Below are positions 27,101-42,100 of a stretch of 64,000 nucleotides of DNA, piece after piece. The translations under genes were made by a program, and so were the position numbers. Position 1 is the stretch's first letter; every line of letters begins with the position of its first letter. This DNA comes from Mytilisepta virgata (Eukaryota; Mollusca; Bivalvia; Mytilida; Mytilidae): the NCBI GenBank assembly GCA_028015205.1, contig CM051518.1, positions 58,359,978 through 58,423,977 on the forward strand, in the 5' to 3' direction. The notes beneath the pieces were generated by a model, which did not search any database, was not told the DNA's origin, and was given only the letters and a program-made list of their open reading frames with translations.

Positions 27101-30100
27101 TTTGGCGCTTGTTGCCAATCCGCCAAAATTAAACCAACCAAAATAAAAATAATCCAAAAAAATAAACTTCCAAAATATTTCAGATTCTAGGTCATGTAGT
27201 TATAATTAACTATGACTATAGTTGCAACATTGTGATTAATTTTAACAAATTACTCTAATCATATGTGTAAAATCAAAACAAAGGAATGATTTTATTTTAT
27301 CAGTTGTCAATCACGACAGCTTGCACAGCTTGCACGGTGACAACATTATTAGAATTTAATCATGCAGATCAAGAAATTTTACCAATTTTATTTATTTAAC
27401 TTTCATTGATTGTTTAAATTTTTTCCGAGAGTGCCAAATTAATCACAGTACTGACACACAGTGCCAAATTTTAACACACCAAAATTTAACGCCCATGTTT
27501 TTAGCAAAACCGCCAAAATATCGCTACACCAAGATATCCCAATGTACGGTAGTCTGAAGAAATGGACGGATGTTCAAGGATTTAAACATGAAATGCGCTT
27601 TTATTACCGTTTTTCACGTTGCATAACAGTAATGTTAAAACCTTCGCATATTCTAATTTATCTCGTAAGTAGATACGCCTGGAAAAAGCATCATGCATCC
27701 AAAGGCATGAAAGGTGTGTCTTCATTTTGTTTTAGTGGAAATTTTTCATGTATACATCCACAAACATAAATTTGGTTTTAGTGGTTATGAAATTTCTTAA
27801 TAGTCGTATATGTACAAAATTTTAGTGGATTTAACCATGTTTAAGAGACAGTAATAAGTTTGATATCAAGCTTTATTTGATGTGTTTGAAAAGATCTAGA
27901 TGACATGCTAAGCAATTCTTTTAAAATGTAGACGGCAAATGCATCAAGTAAACTTAAGATCACTAGAAATTTTCTACCTTTTTTGAATAGTTTTATTTAA
28001 TGTTATGAAAAATAAATTTTTGATTAAGAGTGCAGTTTACTGCCAAAGTAAGCAATAGCATAAAATAATGATTTATTCTTTGCCACTTTAATTTTAATGT
28101 CAGAATGCAGGACAGGTGAATATGGTGGGAACTGTGCAAGTAATTGCAGTGGTCGTTTCAAATCATCTTGTAGTAGATTTAAGGAACTTGTAACGAAGGA
28201 AATAGTTCATAATTGAAAGGACCATTATGCTTGTCAGTAACAAAAAATATGCAGTTATTCTTATATTCCAAGATGCGTTGTTTTAAGGTTTTTTCTTTTC
28301 TTTAATTTTCATTTTAACAAGGATATACATTATTATTATTTCATTTATTATTGCTTAAAACAGGGATCATGTTAGCTAAAGCTTTGAAAATGAAAGATCA
28401 CAGGGAACACCACAGCATCCTTATCATATACTTATTATATCCTTATTATACATATTGGATACTTTACTAGCAACGAATAGCCTACGAATAATATTTTAAT
28501 GACCTGTTGTAAACATTCTGACAAATTATTACACCGAAACGGTAAAATTAATTTCAAAATTACAGAAGGCCGAAATATAAACTGCAACGATGTTATCGAA
28601 TATCAACACGACAAAAAACAGACTCCAAATAAACTTTATTGCTCACCTGATTTCATTTGCTTACATAAGTGACATTGCAGTCATATTTGAATTCAACTAG
28701 CTCACTTGATTCAGACATGATTGATTATCCTTTGGGGCCCTATGGTACACTAAATTATGTTTAATAATTTGAAAATAATGTTGAAAGAGGACCACCTACA
28801 TGGGTCAACTTAAGAACCATTGTTGTGAATGCTAAGTGGTTTCATGCGAGAAGATAGTCAAGTAAATTTTGACTTGGGTCTTATATTACCGACAAAGGCT
28901 TTTTGTCCATCGTGCTCAACAGTAAGAATCATCACAGCTTTTGAAATTTTCTCATTGGTTTCAGACAATATTTTAAAGTGAATTTTTACAGATGGTCATA
29001 TGTTAAACTTACATACATGTAGTTTTTGTGGCCACAATGGTTGTTCGTCAGGATCATGGGATAAAATTTGGAAAAGGACCACATAAGGCCCATTTCTACA
29101 ATGTTTGGTTTCCACCGTCTCATATTACACAATTCTTAAATAGGACCACCATCGTATACTTGACCTACGGGCCACTGCTGGCAAGTCTTTTTTCAGTCGG
29201 CTAATATACATGCGAGTGGTTTCAAACAAGAAAATCTTGATTGAATTTTCCCATATGGTCCTATGTTAAATAGGTTTGCCTTTGGCGGCCATCACGGATC
29301 ATGACATACAATTATGAAAAAGGCCACCTTAGGACCAGCGTTGTCAAGTGTTGTTAGAAATTTCTTAGTGGTTTCAGTCATACAAATCTTCAAATAAATT
29401 TTCGTTTAGGGTTCAAAGTTTGGCTTCTTTGCAATCTTGGATGCTTGCCTTTGTTACCATAAACTTTCCTGAAAGTACCTTCGCTGCCAAGTTTTATTCT
29501 GATGGACTTGGCGGTTTCATACAAAGAGGTCAATTAGTGAATTAACTCATTGGTCCTCAATAATTGAACATAATAAACATATCTTGTGCATGAAATGTGG
29601 TATAATAGGAAATTTATGATCCCAAAATACTGATATCTTTTTCTATAATACTGATTGTCCTCTGAACATATACATGTATATCATATAAATGTGTGATAAT
29701 TTCAATTAAACAGAAATGTTTTGTGTTTTCAGAAAATCCTGCACCAAATGATGGTTCGTCTCCAGTTGGTGGTATTGCAGGGGGAATTGGTGCTGCCTTG
29801 GCTGTAATAGTTATTGTCGTCGTCATTATTTTCATGAGGCGAGTATTACTACAAACATTACGGAAAATGATGGACTTTTCCGCTTTTACTTTTGTGCATG
29901 TAATGATACAATACAAAGGGCGTAAATTCACAAAAGATCTAACAGTTAAACCTAACTGCATACCTTTGTATTTTTTAATAAAATATGGATATATGTGATG
30001 TCTTGATATTTCTAATTCAACAATGATTGATAACGTTTAAAATTTACAGCCATCAATTTTGCAATTGAAGGCATGTGCAAAGCGTCAGTTTCGTATTTCA

Positions 30101-33100
30101 ACTTCCTTCTCCATATAATATCTACACTTGCAGTAGAATAGAGATGACATTATTATGCCCCCCCCCCCACCCACCCATAAGGCGTCAGGGGAACATGTTG
30201 TTCTTACTCGGTTTTTGCACTATTATTATTAGTCTTTCTTCAGTAGCTGCGTTTGGCGGAGATGCTCTCGGAAACCGTTCAATCGACTGAATCCACAATT
30301 TGCGCAAAAATGAACCACTATCTGAAGTTGTGTCCCATCATATTAAAAAAATCCAAGATAAAGGCCATTTCCAAACTAGCTGCATTCAAAGTTAAAATAA
30401 ATTCTTAAAAAAAATAGAAAAAAACATTCTGGACATCTCCAATTTTAGCGTAGACATTTTCAGCACCATCAAAGATGGTATAGACGTTAATTTTGAATAA
30501 CCACAGCTGGCTGCCGTCTAAGATGAAAAAAATCGGTAACAATTAGAAAAAGTCCTACTTGCGTAAAAATTTATACAATCGGCTAGAGTTGCAATGGGAG
30601 GACGGGGGAACGTGTGTTATGCTGTACATAACATTCAGTACTAGTTGTATTTTGATATTTACAGGCCACAGTTTTTGATTTCATCTTTGCAAACATCTGT
30701 TAACTGGATCCAATGACAAGTTGCCACTTAAACTCAATTTGCAAAAACATCAAATTAATGTCGGTAAAATACGAAACCGTTACATCTCCCTAATGATAAT
30801 TAGGCTAGAGATGAAAATCAAATTTGAGGGAAACAGAAAACTCTTCATTTTAATGACTCACAAGTACGTAAAAGAATACGATATATAAACAAACAACAAA
30901 ATGGATAACAGGAAAAGTCGTTTCCTTTTTTGCCAAAGATCCTTAAAGCACAACTTGACGAAATCGAACACCAAATAAAAACAAGAGGTTGTCTTATTTT
31001 TAAATGCTAGAAATATTTTTCGTAAATTTAGGTGAGTGCGATGGTGAATATTTTAACAGTTCATACAATTTTGACAATTTATATAAAAAAACTCCTTTCA
31101 TGTCACATTTAAATCACACCAAATCAAGAAAAGACAAAGGTTTGAAATTGCACAAAAAAAAGATAAGCGTTAGTTGTATTTCGCAAACAACTAAATGTAT
31201 CAAATAATACATATTTAGAAATATACAATACCCTCAATATGGGGTCAAATAACTCTTTTACGCTTTATTTGCTACTTTTGTGCATGTGATTTGTACGTGG
31301 AATTTTATTACAGAAGTTACTGTCACATACTTCTAGGACAAAGGTAGTGCCACAAATGAGAATAGATATCTTCAGTTAGTTTTAACGTCTAAATAGACTC
31401 TTCAACGGACTTGATCACTTGGTACTCTACCAGATTTTCCGTGTTGCAATGTCATCGGGGTCGGTAACAGAGCATGCTTGTCCCCTCGGAGCATCTGACG
31501 TCGCTCCTGGTTTTTGTAGGACTTCACATAGCAAATGCTTAAGGTTTTGTGCTGTCTTGTTCTGATTCCCTTTGGTTAGCTATGTGTTTTAACTCCTTTG
31601 GTTGTGTCTTTGTTGTTTCGTTTTTCTATGTTCGTTTTCTCACGAATTCATGTTGTCTTTGGATTTTTTTACTTTCTTATTGCCTCGGTATTCTATTTAC
31701 GCAAAAGATTTTGCTTTATGTTTATTTACACAACGTGTACATCGATTAACAGCATAGTTCGAAGATTTGGCCATTCAAGTACATGTATATAAACTGTTTT
31801 TCCTACATTTTACAATGTATCTGCATGTTTTCTGTACGTTTTAGTCATGGAGGGAAAACGTAATATGCAAGATTACTGTACAGTTTTTTTAAAGGAAGAT
31901 ACATATGTATACCGTGTCGTTTGCATCTTTAGGTTGGAAGAAAACATTACGGTATGGATTATGACGAAAATTGTTTGACGTCTGGCCTATGTTAACGTTT
32001 TGTTGATGAAATCTTACAACACACATATGAGATAAGATATATTCCGCTTACTTTCACAATTGCAAATCTAAAATTAGTATTATTATTTTTTAAATAATTT
32101 TAGATAGTCTCTTTGGATTAAAACTGTCATGTGATTCAAAAATAAATTGAATGGCTTTACAAAAAAGGGAGACAACTGCGTAATCGCGGTAAACAGCCCT
32201 ATTGTTCACCGGGAAACAATCATACTGTTCACCTTCAAACATCCCAATTTTCACCTGCAATGGAGTTAACTGCGTATTTCGTCTGCATTAAAAGTCATGA
32301 GAGTCAAATTATGTCTTCCTGCTGTGGGAAAAATAATAAAACAATTACTATAATATTATCTTCGTTTAAGTGTTTACAAGTAGCCAAGGAGAATCTAATA
32401 AAACTACCAATAGGTAAGGGTAGTATTGTTAAACGGCAATTTTCGGATTAGGTAAGGACTGAGATAGTTGATGTCGTACTCACTGCTTTGACTTTTATTA
32501 ATAAACAGTGTATTATTGTCGGCGTATCTGTCTCGCTTTACGCAAAGGTCTACTGTGTACCTTGTTCTTACGGTATCAAAACATATTTCCCTTAGCGTCC
32601 GCCATCTTCTCTTGTCATTTTAATCTATGTGAAATCATCGCGGTTAGGTCAAACACTTTTTAAAAGAACTCTGGGAAATAACCTCGATACGAGAGATCAC
32701 ATCTTGCAACTGGCACCCTTGCACAATACACCAGGTAATAGACAATCGGGATCTAATTGTTAAATACATTTATCCAGATACTATAAAAAAACATGTATTT
32801 TTATCGATGAACTTTTTATTTTAGGACACGACGACAGAATGGTACGGGGAGACAGTATCGTGAAACGTGCATAGAAAAGATAGATGAAAAACTGTCCAAC
32901 GAAAATGACTACTCAAGTAAGTTTAAATGTTTATTTGCTGAAAGCATATACTTCAAATGTGTGTCTTTACAAAGATTGCTTCTTAAAATGAAGACTTTTT
33001 TCTTTATTTTTATCTTGCCTTTTGTCTGTTCAAACTTATACTCCTTCAATCTAACAATAATCAGTTTATAACTTACATAATTGTTAAATACAATCACAGT

Positions 33101-36100
33101 GGTAAAAATGCAGTTTGGGACGGGTATTAATTTATAATTAGTTAAATCAAGAACATGATTTCAGTCAAAGCAGTGATAAATTTAATTGTATTCTCCTCGA
33201 TTTCGTTTCTTCCAGATGTAAAAATACAAGCATGTGTAATATGAAATCGAACTATGCACAGCCAAGACAAATAATTCATCAATGACGAAGGAAAATTGTA
33301 TCTACAACGTTAAGAGATTTTCAAAATATCAAGATCTCCATTTCAATAGATATTTTGGAAGACTTTCCTTATTAACTTAAAACGTCTTAAATCTTCCCTT
33401 TTAAATTCCAGAATCGGAAATATCAACGCAGATATGTTATCTAAAACTGATTATTTTAATTTAGCTGTATTTTAAAAAACTACCAAATAAGAGAAAAGAT
33501 AACTCTTATATCAATCGATACCTCTATTGTATAATATATTTTTTATTGAATTTTTCCAAATTAGCTTTTAATTTATATATTTACGCAGGATATTTGTACA
33601 TGATAAAGATGATTGATGCATGTTTGATTGTTTTTTACATAACGATTATGTGTTTACATATTTATTATATGTTTAGAGTTGATATAGGTAGTTTTAACCA
33701 TGATATAGCTGGAAGTGAACTTACCATCTAATCGCACTATAAGCCCAAATAGTATCATTAAAGAACCATATGATCTAAATGTTCAAACTCTTGATATGTG
33801 ATATTAATGTCTTGGATTTGATAAAGAATATGATATGAAAGAACCCATATGATTTCTGTATATAGGATACTACAATAAGTCGGATTTATCTGCCGTACCA
33901 GTCTAAAACTGCTTTATTATTAATTTGATATTGATTTTTCAGGAGATTGTTTTCCATTGCTTATAGATTTATATGTTCCGTTATTGCATTGTATAGTTTT
34001 GTATTACCTTACCCCGTTTTGTCTCTCTGAATTGTTTAGATGTATTTAAATGCTACAATGTACATATTGTTCCTTAGATATTCTCCAAAAATCCATTAAA
34101 TAAACAAATCATATAGAACAAATAATGATGATTTAAGCAGAAATTAATATTGGTTATTAAAAGGTCATTTTTATTTAAGATATATACGATCACGAAAGAA
34201 TAGACATTAAAGAGGATTGAAATGGCAGTTTATTAAATCATAATGTGAAAAACAGGAATATAATTCATTTTTAGAATATGTGTGATTATCGGGCATTTGA
34301 CAGTGCTGAAGAGTTCAATGTTATCTATTGAAAATGTTCTTCTTTTTATACCTTTACTAGTGTGTTAAGTATATTTGCGTACGTTTCATTAGTAAAATAA
34401 GCCCTTGATTATATGAAATGGACTTTATATTCATTTACTATAATTAATCACATTATCACATTGGCGTTTAAATTGTAAATCATGTAAATGTTACGTGTAT
34501 CGTGTAGGTTTGACTGAAAATTTCCTTTCTCTCAATAGACACTGTTAACATAACTACTGTTAGTAAGAGCTAATTTATAGATAAGCTAGATTAGAACAAA
34601 ATATTTTTTACTTTAAAATGTGATGAACTCTCAGACACTTTATGTCTCATTAAGTATTTTTTATTCACAGACGAAGGAAGTAGCCAGCAAAAGAGTCGAA
34701 ATGATGTATATATGAATGTTGGGGCCAGCGCATCACCAGTGGACGTAAAATTGTCACTGTCTGCTATGAAAAATGCAGAAATATGTACAAATGAAAACGA
34801 TGATATGGACCACATTTATCAAATGTCGGGTTCTTCGAAACATAAAATACCGGTTGGAGATCTTCAGAAGATCATCAAAGAAAAGGAAGAGAAAGCTGGA
34901 TTTAAAAAAGAATATGAGGTACTTATATTGGGGCTATTATGTTTTACTTTAACCATTTAAATAATTTAAATAAAAATTCATATAAATTTAATTTGGACCG
35001 TAAGAATTTGTTCACCGTTACTAATGATAAAAGAACAATAAATTTATTTTGAAATGTTCTTCTCTGAAACTCTCGGTTCAATTCGCACCATACTCTGATA
35101 CAATAATCTATGATTATTCCTCCTTTTTAAATTGTTTCCAGATTATACTTGTAGTCTCGAGATTGCTCTGACGTTGAACAGCGTATTTGTGAATCGAATT
35201 TTCTGCCAGGAATAGTCTTGTACATCCACCTTTGAGACCATTTCAATAATTACTTAGAATAGAGAATCGAAACGGGGAATGTGTCAAAGAGACAAAAACC
35301 CGCCCAAAGAGTAAAAAACAGCTCAAGGCTACCAATGGGTCTTCAACGCAGCGAAAAAATTCCGCAAGCGGAGGCGGGCTTCAGCTGACCCCTAAACAAT
35401 AATGCATACCAGTTCAGCGATATGGACGGCACACTAAACTCCGAAACATGCAAATGAACCAAAGTTAAAGCGCAAAAATGCAGCGAGGTTAAACATGTTT
35501 TGTTTTCTAATGTGGAATAAACAAACACACAGCGATACACAAAATAAAATTCAGTTCAAAAGGTGTGCGAGTCCGATGCTTAAAGGGTAAAAAGAAACTA
35601 AGCAAAATGACAATTATCGATATATATTAACAAAAGACTACTAGCAGATACTGACATGCCAGCTCCATTCCTCAATTAAGAAGCCCGGCTTCTGACAGAC
35701 AAGTTGCTCAGACAGGGGTACGTTGCTCCAAAGCCGAAGTCATCCTTATTAAAGTTTTATGGGCGTCATCATGACTTGTTTGACAGGTATGAAAAGACCG
35801 TATCCCAAATGAAAATGGACCTGTTCCATTGATATTGTCCCTTCCTCATATCGGATTTGACATGGACAGCATGGCAGGTGTCCTGCAAGAAGCAGAGACT
35901 GCTTACTCGTCCGGAGCACCTGAGTCTACCCCCGGTTTTTTGGTGGGGCCCATGTTGTTCATATGTTTTAGTTTTTAATTGTAGTGCATGTATTGTTTTG
36001 GTCTTGTCTTCGTTGTTCTCCAGAGTTTGTCAGTTGTTACGATTTTTTTCTCCTTCGAATATCCCTTTGGTATTTCTTGACTTTACTTAAACTGATCGAA

Positions 36101-39100
36101 TGTATTAATTAAATTCTTAATAACAAGGAGACAATACTTGAACTTTTTGAAGAGAAAAATGATAATAAATAAGAAGCATATGATTTTATGTCATAGTTGT
36201 ATAGTCGTAAAACACTGGTAAGTGCCGATTCGTGACAACTTTCTGAGTTTTATATATTACGGAATTCATTCAGGTTAATTAGCCTTATTTATGTTAGAAA
36301 CTTTAGCAAAATATTGCTTTTATATAAGCCTACCGAACAAGTCAGGACAGAATTCGTAGCTGGTCGCTTTATAATTTGTCCGACAAATATATCGCTACAA
36401 TGAAAAACACACTGTTTCGCTCACATATATTTTATTTGCCATTTCAATTAAAATTTGAGTAACACCTATGGTCAATAAAGTAAGTCTAGTGTCAGTCATC
36501 TTCGATTTCCAATCAGTAACAATTCTTTGATAGTACCTTGCGATGATCATACAACTTTGAATTGTCTCTATACATATAAATTATCTAGGGAACTAGAGCA
36601 TTTTGGGATCTAGCAACCACGTTTGCTAACAGAACGTAATTTGAGAAGGACAAAGTTTGTCATCAATATATTTAAATGTTTTTTAAGAAGAATGTTAAAT
36701 GCATTTCCAGTAAGTCTCAAAGTTATGTATGTCAGTTGCAGGTGGTCATCTTTGATTTCCAGTCAACATCACGTAATAATTGATTGGAAGTACCTCGCAA
36801 TGATCATTCGTGACAACTTTCAAAGTTTCAAGTTTTATTTTAATTTAAGACCCCGTGCACAAAGGCCTCCGGGGTATTTGAATAACAAATTAACATAACA
36901 TATATACAGTAAGGAAAGTTGATAAACAGATGATAAAATATGAATTAACATACCTAGGTATAATATATGCATGATGAACAATGAGAGACAATATGTTATT
37001 TTATTACTGATAGCACAATTTTGCCAAATTTTGCCAACGTCTTCAAAATACTAAGCATAGCTTTTCGTCCCTGCTCCAAGCCCTGTTTTTTTTTTTTTTT
37101 TTTGTAAATTTACCATTATTTGAAAACAAAATTCTCAATAAATAATATGATCTTTTACATTAAGTTCAACCCCATTATATGTAAACATAGCCTTTTGAGC
37201 AGTTTTATTTTTACTTAAAATAAAAAACCTTAGTTTTGCTTTCATTTACTTCCAGTTGTCATGTTACACAGTATAAAAAAACATTGCATTTAGTGCTGCC
37301 TGAATTTCAGCTTCGGACTCGATTGGAACTACAATATCATCAGCATAAAGTAAAAAGTACAATCTGAGATAAACCTCAAAATCATCTGTGTCAAGCATTA
37401 AATGTATAGCACCAGAAACACGTGATAACCTATTGTATGCTTTGGATATAGATTCGTTTAAATCATGTATAAACAATGAAAACAACACATGTCACAGATT
37501 TTAACCTTGTTTTAACCCGACATTAATAAAAAGAGGTCTGATGTTGCTGTTCCTAGTCTAAAAAAAGTAACAATCCAAAGATACCAATATTAGATATAGT
37601 AAATTAACACTATGCTGTATACGACGCATTGCAAGAAATTACTTTTCATCAGCAGCATTAAAACCGAAACATTTGGAAGACCAAAAACCAAACTTATATT
37701 AACCAAGAAGTAATAAACCAACAATACCGAAATAGGAAGCCAAATTTCAGCCAAGGAGATCCACCATGTGCAATACAAGGAATGAACCCTTAGTATTTCT
37801 ATTATTTTTGAATTTTGCTAAATACTGGTAATGTCTGTAACAAATCAATGAATAATCATGTCAGACAAGTCTGACGACTGGGTTGTCGAATACCCTCGGG
37901 GACCTAGGGTCCACCAGCAGAGGCATCATCCCAGGAGTTTCAAAATAACAATCCAAAGATACCAATATTAGATATAGTAAATTTACACTATGCTGTGTGC
38001 GACGCATTTCAAGGAGTTTCCTCTCATCAGCAGCATTAAAACCGAAACATTTGGAAGAACAAAAACCAAACTTCTATTAAACAAGAAGTACTCAACCAAC
38101 AATAACGAAATAGGAAGCCAAATTTCAGCTAAGGAGATCTACCATGTGCAATACAAGGAATGAACCCTTGTATTTGGCACTTTATTACACCCAAGCGCCT
38201 TAGTATCGTCCTGGCAAAATGTTCTTAACTAAGGCATTTTTTTGTAAAATGTGATGCTCCACTTGTCCGTTGCGAATCTGCAGACAGTTGACATCAGACG
38301 AAATAAACAATCCATAGTTATAAATCAATGTCTAATATAGCAAAATTGAATGTTTATCTGTAGTTTTGTCTTCATTTAAATGCATAATTCCTGTAACTTT
38401 GCAGCTCATTCCCTACATCCGGAAGATTGGTCAAATAGTTTCAGAAAAGAAGATCTTCGAAATTTAAACAATCTGAAAAGAACCTTTTGGTGATTTGCAG
38501 CCATATTTGTTAGTAGAATGTCAGCAAACTAGCAAGATTTATTATTATTCTGATAGGTGTTAAGTATAAATCTGTTGAATTGTTTAAAAAAACAGTAGTT
38601 TTTAATTCATTTTTCCAAGGGTCCTATGTGTACAGATTAGGGTGCCCACGACAATCTTAGGCTTGAGTTTCCGATCGGCACCAAAGTAACCACACGTGTT
38701 TAAGGAGCTTTATAGACATATATTTGTGAATTTCAGTCGAGTAAATCGTTCTTGGTAAGAAGTTTTTCAAAGTTCGGTCAATCAGAAATTAGAAAAGGCT
38801 CTGATGGGCAATGTTTCCTGACCAATCTGAACCATTGTAAAACACTTGGAAAAGACGTTACAACAAATATATAAGTTTGTTGAATTCTATCCAGTGGTTC
38901 ACAAAAAAGATCAACATCTGAAACGTTAACGAACGCACGACGGACTCCAAGTGATGACAATAGCTCACATTGGTCATTTCGCTATTAAATTTGGTGTAAT
39001 GGTTGAACAGGTTGGGGGAAACCTTTAAATGTGATATCGTGTCTCAATTGAGATATATCCTAATAGGAGTTATTTGCGTTTTACTCTCTTATTGTGTATT

Positions 39101-42100
39101 CGCGCAAGCTCTTTCGTAAATAAATTATTAGGATATTTTAATTCTATATTTAACCAGTCTTTTAAAAACGTTTTTTGTGAAAAAAAAAAACAAATGAATG
39201 AAAAGTAATTATAAATGTTAATGTTGATTTTCTGTGATTGTGACCATACCAAGAGAAATAACTTAATGTCTTTTATGACAAAAATAAAACATCTAATACA
39301 TTATTTCAAAAGAAATAATGACAACTGAAAACAGGTTTCTTTGAGTTGACAAAAATAAGACTACCAAGAAGAATGTGTGTTCCTACAATTTATTGAGAAC
39401 ATAATTATTATTAGCCGCAGTAATATGTTACACTGCAAGAAGTAGTTTAATTTTTACAAATATATCAATTATTTTCTGTGCGCGGGTAAAGCATTTATGA
39501 CCTAGGATAAATTATCGCTTTAATATCCCAATTTTACTATACTATTATGTCCCAGTTATATACCAATTGGGGGTTGTACCCAACCTATTGAACCTAGTTC
39601 ATTTTCAAAATTTATATGTGTTGTCCAAAACATACAAGGACATCTGTACTTGCTGACATATGTGTCGTGTTTACTTTCAAGAAAAAAACCCTGCTTTTCC
39701 GAAAATTCAATAACTGATTTATATAACTATTGACAAGAACTATTTATTTATAGGTTTTACCAATAGGATTAGTTCACGCACATGGTGAGGGAGAAAAGGA
39801 ACAAAATAAGATCAAAAACAGATATCGAACGACATGGCCCTGTAAGTTTTTCTTTATGTATATTAAATATATATCAACTATATATCACAATTAAATTTGA
39901 GAAACCCGATATCTTCATGAATTCTTAGTCAAGTGATTTTATCATATTATTTGCAAAATAAAAATGTTAGCAATAAGCGTTTTTTTTTTATCTCAAATAT
40001 GATCTCTTTAAAACGTCTATGTAATTGATAAATAAACTATTTTGAGATATATGCGAGAATGAACACCAGCTCATTCTTGCCTTAACTGAGGGAAACAATG
40101 AGAAGCATATTGAAGTCGGATTAATGGAAGGAACAAAAAGACAAATGACAAAAATAAAATGAGGTGGTATACACTGTGGTATTCTTATGGGTGTCATCCC
40201 GATTCTACCGTTTTTAATCCCTTCTATAAATATACTAATTAGGGTATGTTGTGATAGTACATATAGTTTATTTCTTGTAATACTGATACTTGTAAGCCTT
40301 CAAGTGTTAAATCTCTTTAAATTAAATCTTGCCATTTTGAAATGTTTGGATTTTTACTTTTTTATGTCATATTTTTAACTATTTGAAAATAAAAATAAGG
40401 ATCTTAGGTTCACAATCTATATGAAATGGGTGAATAGTTACTTGCTGAAATTAATTATTTACTTAAAATTCCCATAATGAATTTATTATATTTGACTTCT
40501 GCATCTATATGTAAATTAAGAGCTTATTTATGCCAAAAAAGCTCATCTGTACCTATAACTCTCATGGACTTAAATAAAACATAATGGAATGGCCTCTATG
40601 AAATTTGAATATTAATATAGCCATGAATCTTAATATTTCATTAGAGTAAGTAAATGTTTTCGTGTATGCAATATTTTAAGCTTGTTTTAGTCGCAATTTA
40701 TTTACTTCAAAATAAATAGGCATTTTCTTACTAACAAATCATTATATCCAAATGGCAAATACACAAGTTTAACCACTATAGTTCATACAGAACAAGTTAG
40801 ACAAGGACAGTTTGGTTTTAGGAGGTCATATAACAGTGTGCATATTAATTCTGTTCCTGTCATTTCAAGTAACTGGTATGAGTACAACTTCTTGTAATCT
40901 TTATCTTAGTGAAGCGGGGTTATATAGTGATGGGGGGATTCTGTTTGCCATCCGTTCTTCCGTCCGTCCTCACCTATTTACTGAAACAACTCTTACACCA
41001 GTGAATGGATTTTATTATACCCCCCGCGAACAAAGTTTGGGGGGGGTATATAGGAATCACCTTGTCCGTCCGTCTGTCCGTCTGTCCGTATATCTTGTAA
41101 GCGCAACTCCTCCTAGACCGCTCAATGGATTTCAACGAAACTTTACAGAAAGGAAGTACATCATCCAAAGATGTGCATGAACAAAAATCTTTGCTTTCCG
41201 ATATCACACAAGGGAGATAATTGGACTTCTATTTTTTTTGGCTTATACATTATATATGAACCTCGTAAGCGCAACTCCTCCTAGACCGCTCAATGGATTT
41301 CAACGAAACTTTACAGAAAGGAAGTACATCATCCAAAGATGTGCATGAAGAAAAATCTTTGCTTTCCCATATCATACAAGGGAGGTAATTGGACTTCTAT
41401 TTTTATGAAACTTTACCCTGGGCAAGGCAAAGCGGGGGTATCCTTTGTGAGCTTTTCTCACAGTACATCTAGTTGAAATTTCCACAGAATTTTCAGTACA
41501 AATTTGCATTGTGCATACCCTATTTTATTTTTAATCAGAATGATTTTTGGGGTTTCCAACAGACAAACATGGACTTTGCCATTTCTTCATATGTATGGCA
41601 ATGTAAGGAGGGTAAGCATGCCCCATCCACAACTCCTCCTTAAGCGGTGAATGGATTTCAGTGAACCATAGGGAATATTTTTTGTACATTGCTATTGTGC
41701 ACCTTCTATGTTTTTTTATCAGAATGATTTTTGGTTAACATAGACAAACATGGTACATGTAATACATTCCTTGATATTATTATCGCCATAGCGGGAGATA
41801 TACATTTTGTTGAAGAACAGAAATTATTATGACTATAGGTATTTACAAAGTATGAAGTACTGTCCCAACATTCAGAAATTAAATGAAATATTAGTCGTTT
41901 AAATAGAACAAACTGTAGTATTACATGGTCAATGGTTACTTTGAAGTTTTTGTCTATGTAACAATTTGCTAATTGGGGTAATTACAAGTGGGAGAATCAG
42001 GATTAAACCATTCTTATGACCTACTGATCCTTAAGACAATAAAAATTAAATGTTATAAAATTGTTCAATTATGTTCAATCATTTATACCTCTCCCTTTAA

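Larger units (their letters stand above)
25193..29732 (+). other. Intron between EGF module 8 and the membrane exon
   Basis: 4.5 kb. Holds a reverse-transcriptase remnant (25940-26696), a TIR element (27057-27551), a decayed EGF exon (28104-28240) and a degenerate block of the 165-bp repeat (28640-29580). The stretches 25193-25935 and 27552-28100 show nothing I can name. Confidence 0.75.
34919..39753 (+). other. Long intron before the D1 domain (4.8 kb)
   Basis: Contains a bivalve-type dispersed repeat (35240-35570), retroelement tail copy 2 (35675-36087), a LINE RT fragment on the minus strand (37080-37560), a 221-bp direct repeat pair (37571-38169) and a degenerate 165-bp block (38420-38960). 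Two related stretches at about 36490-36560 and 36735-36830 share 'GTCATCTT.GATTTCCA.TCA' and 'TACCT.GC.ATGATCAT'. The remainder shows nothing I can name. Confidence 0.7.

Noticed and set aside
29614..29961. 115-codon open frame on the minus strand
   Set aside because: It is the antisense of the transmembrane exon and has no domain of its own.
40812..41180. 122-codon open frame with a hydrophobic start
   Set aside because: Runs through repeat sequence (CCGTCCGTCTGTCC) shared with other places; not a gene.
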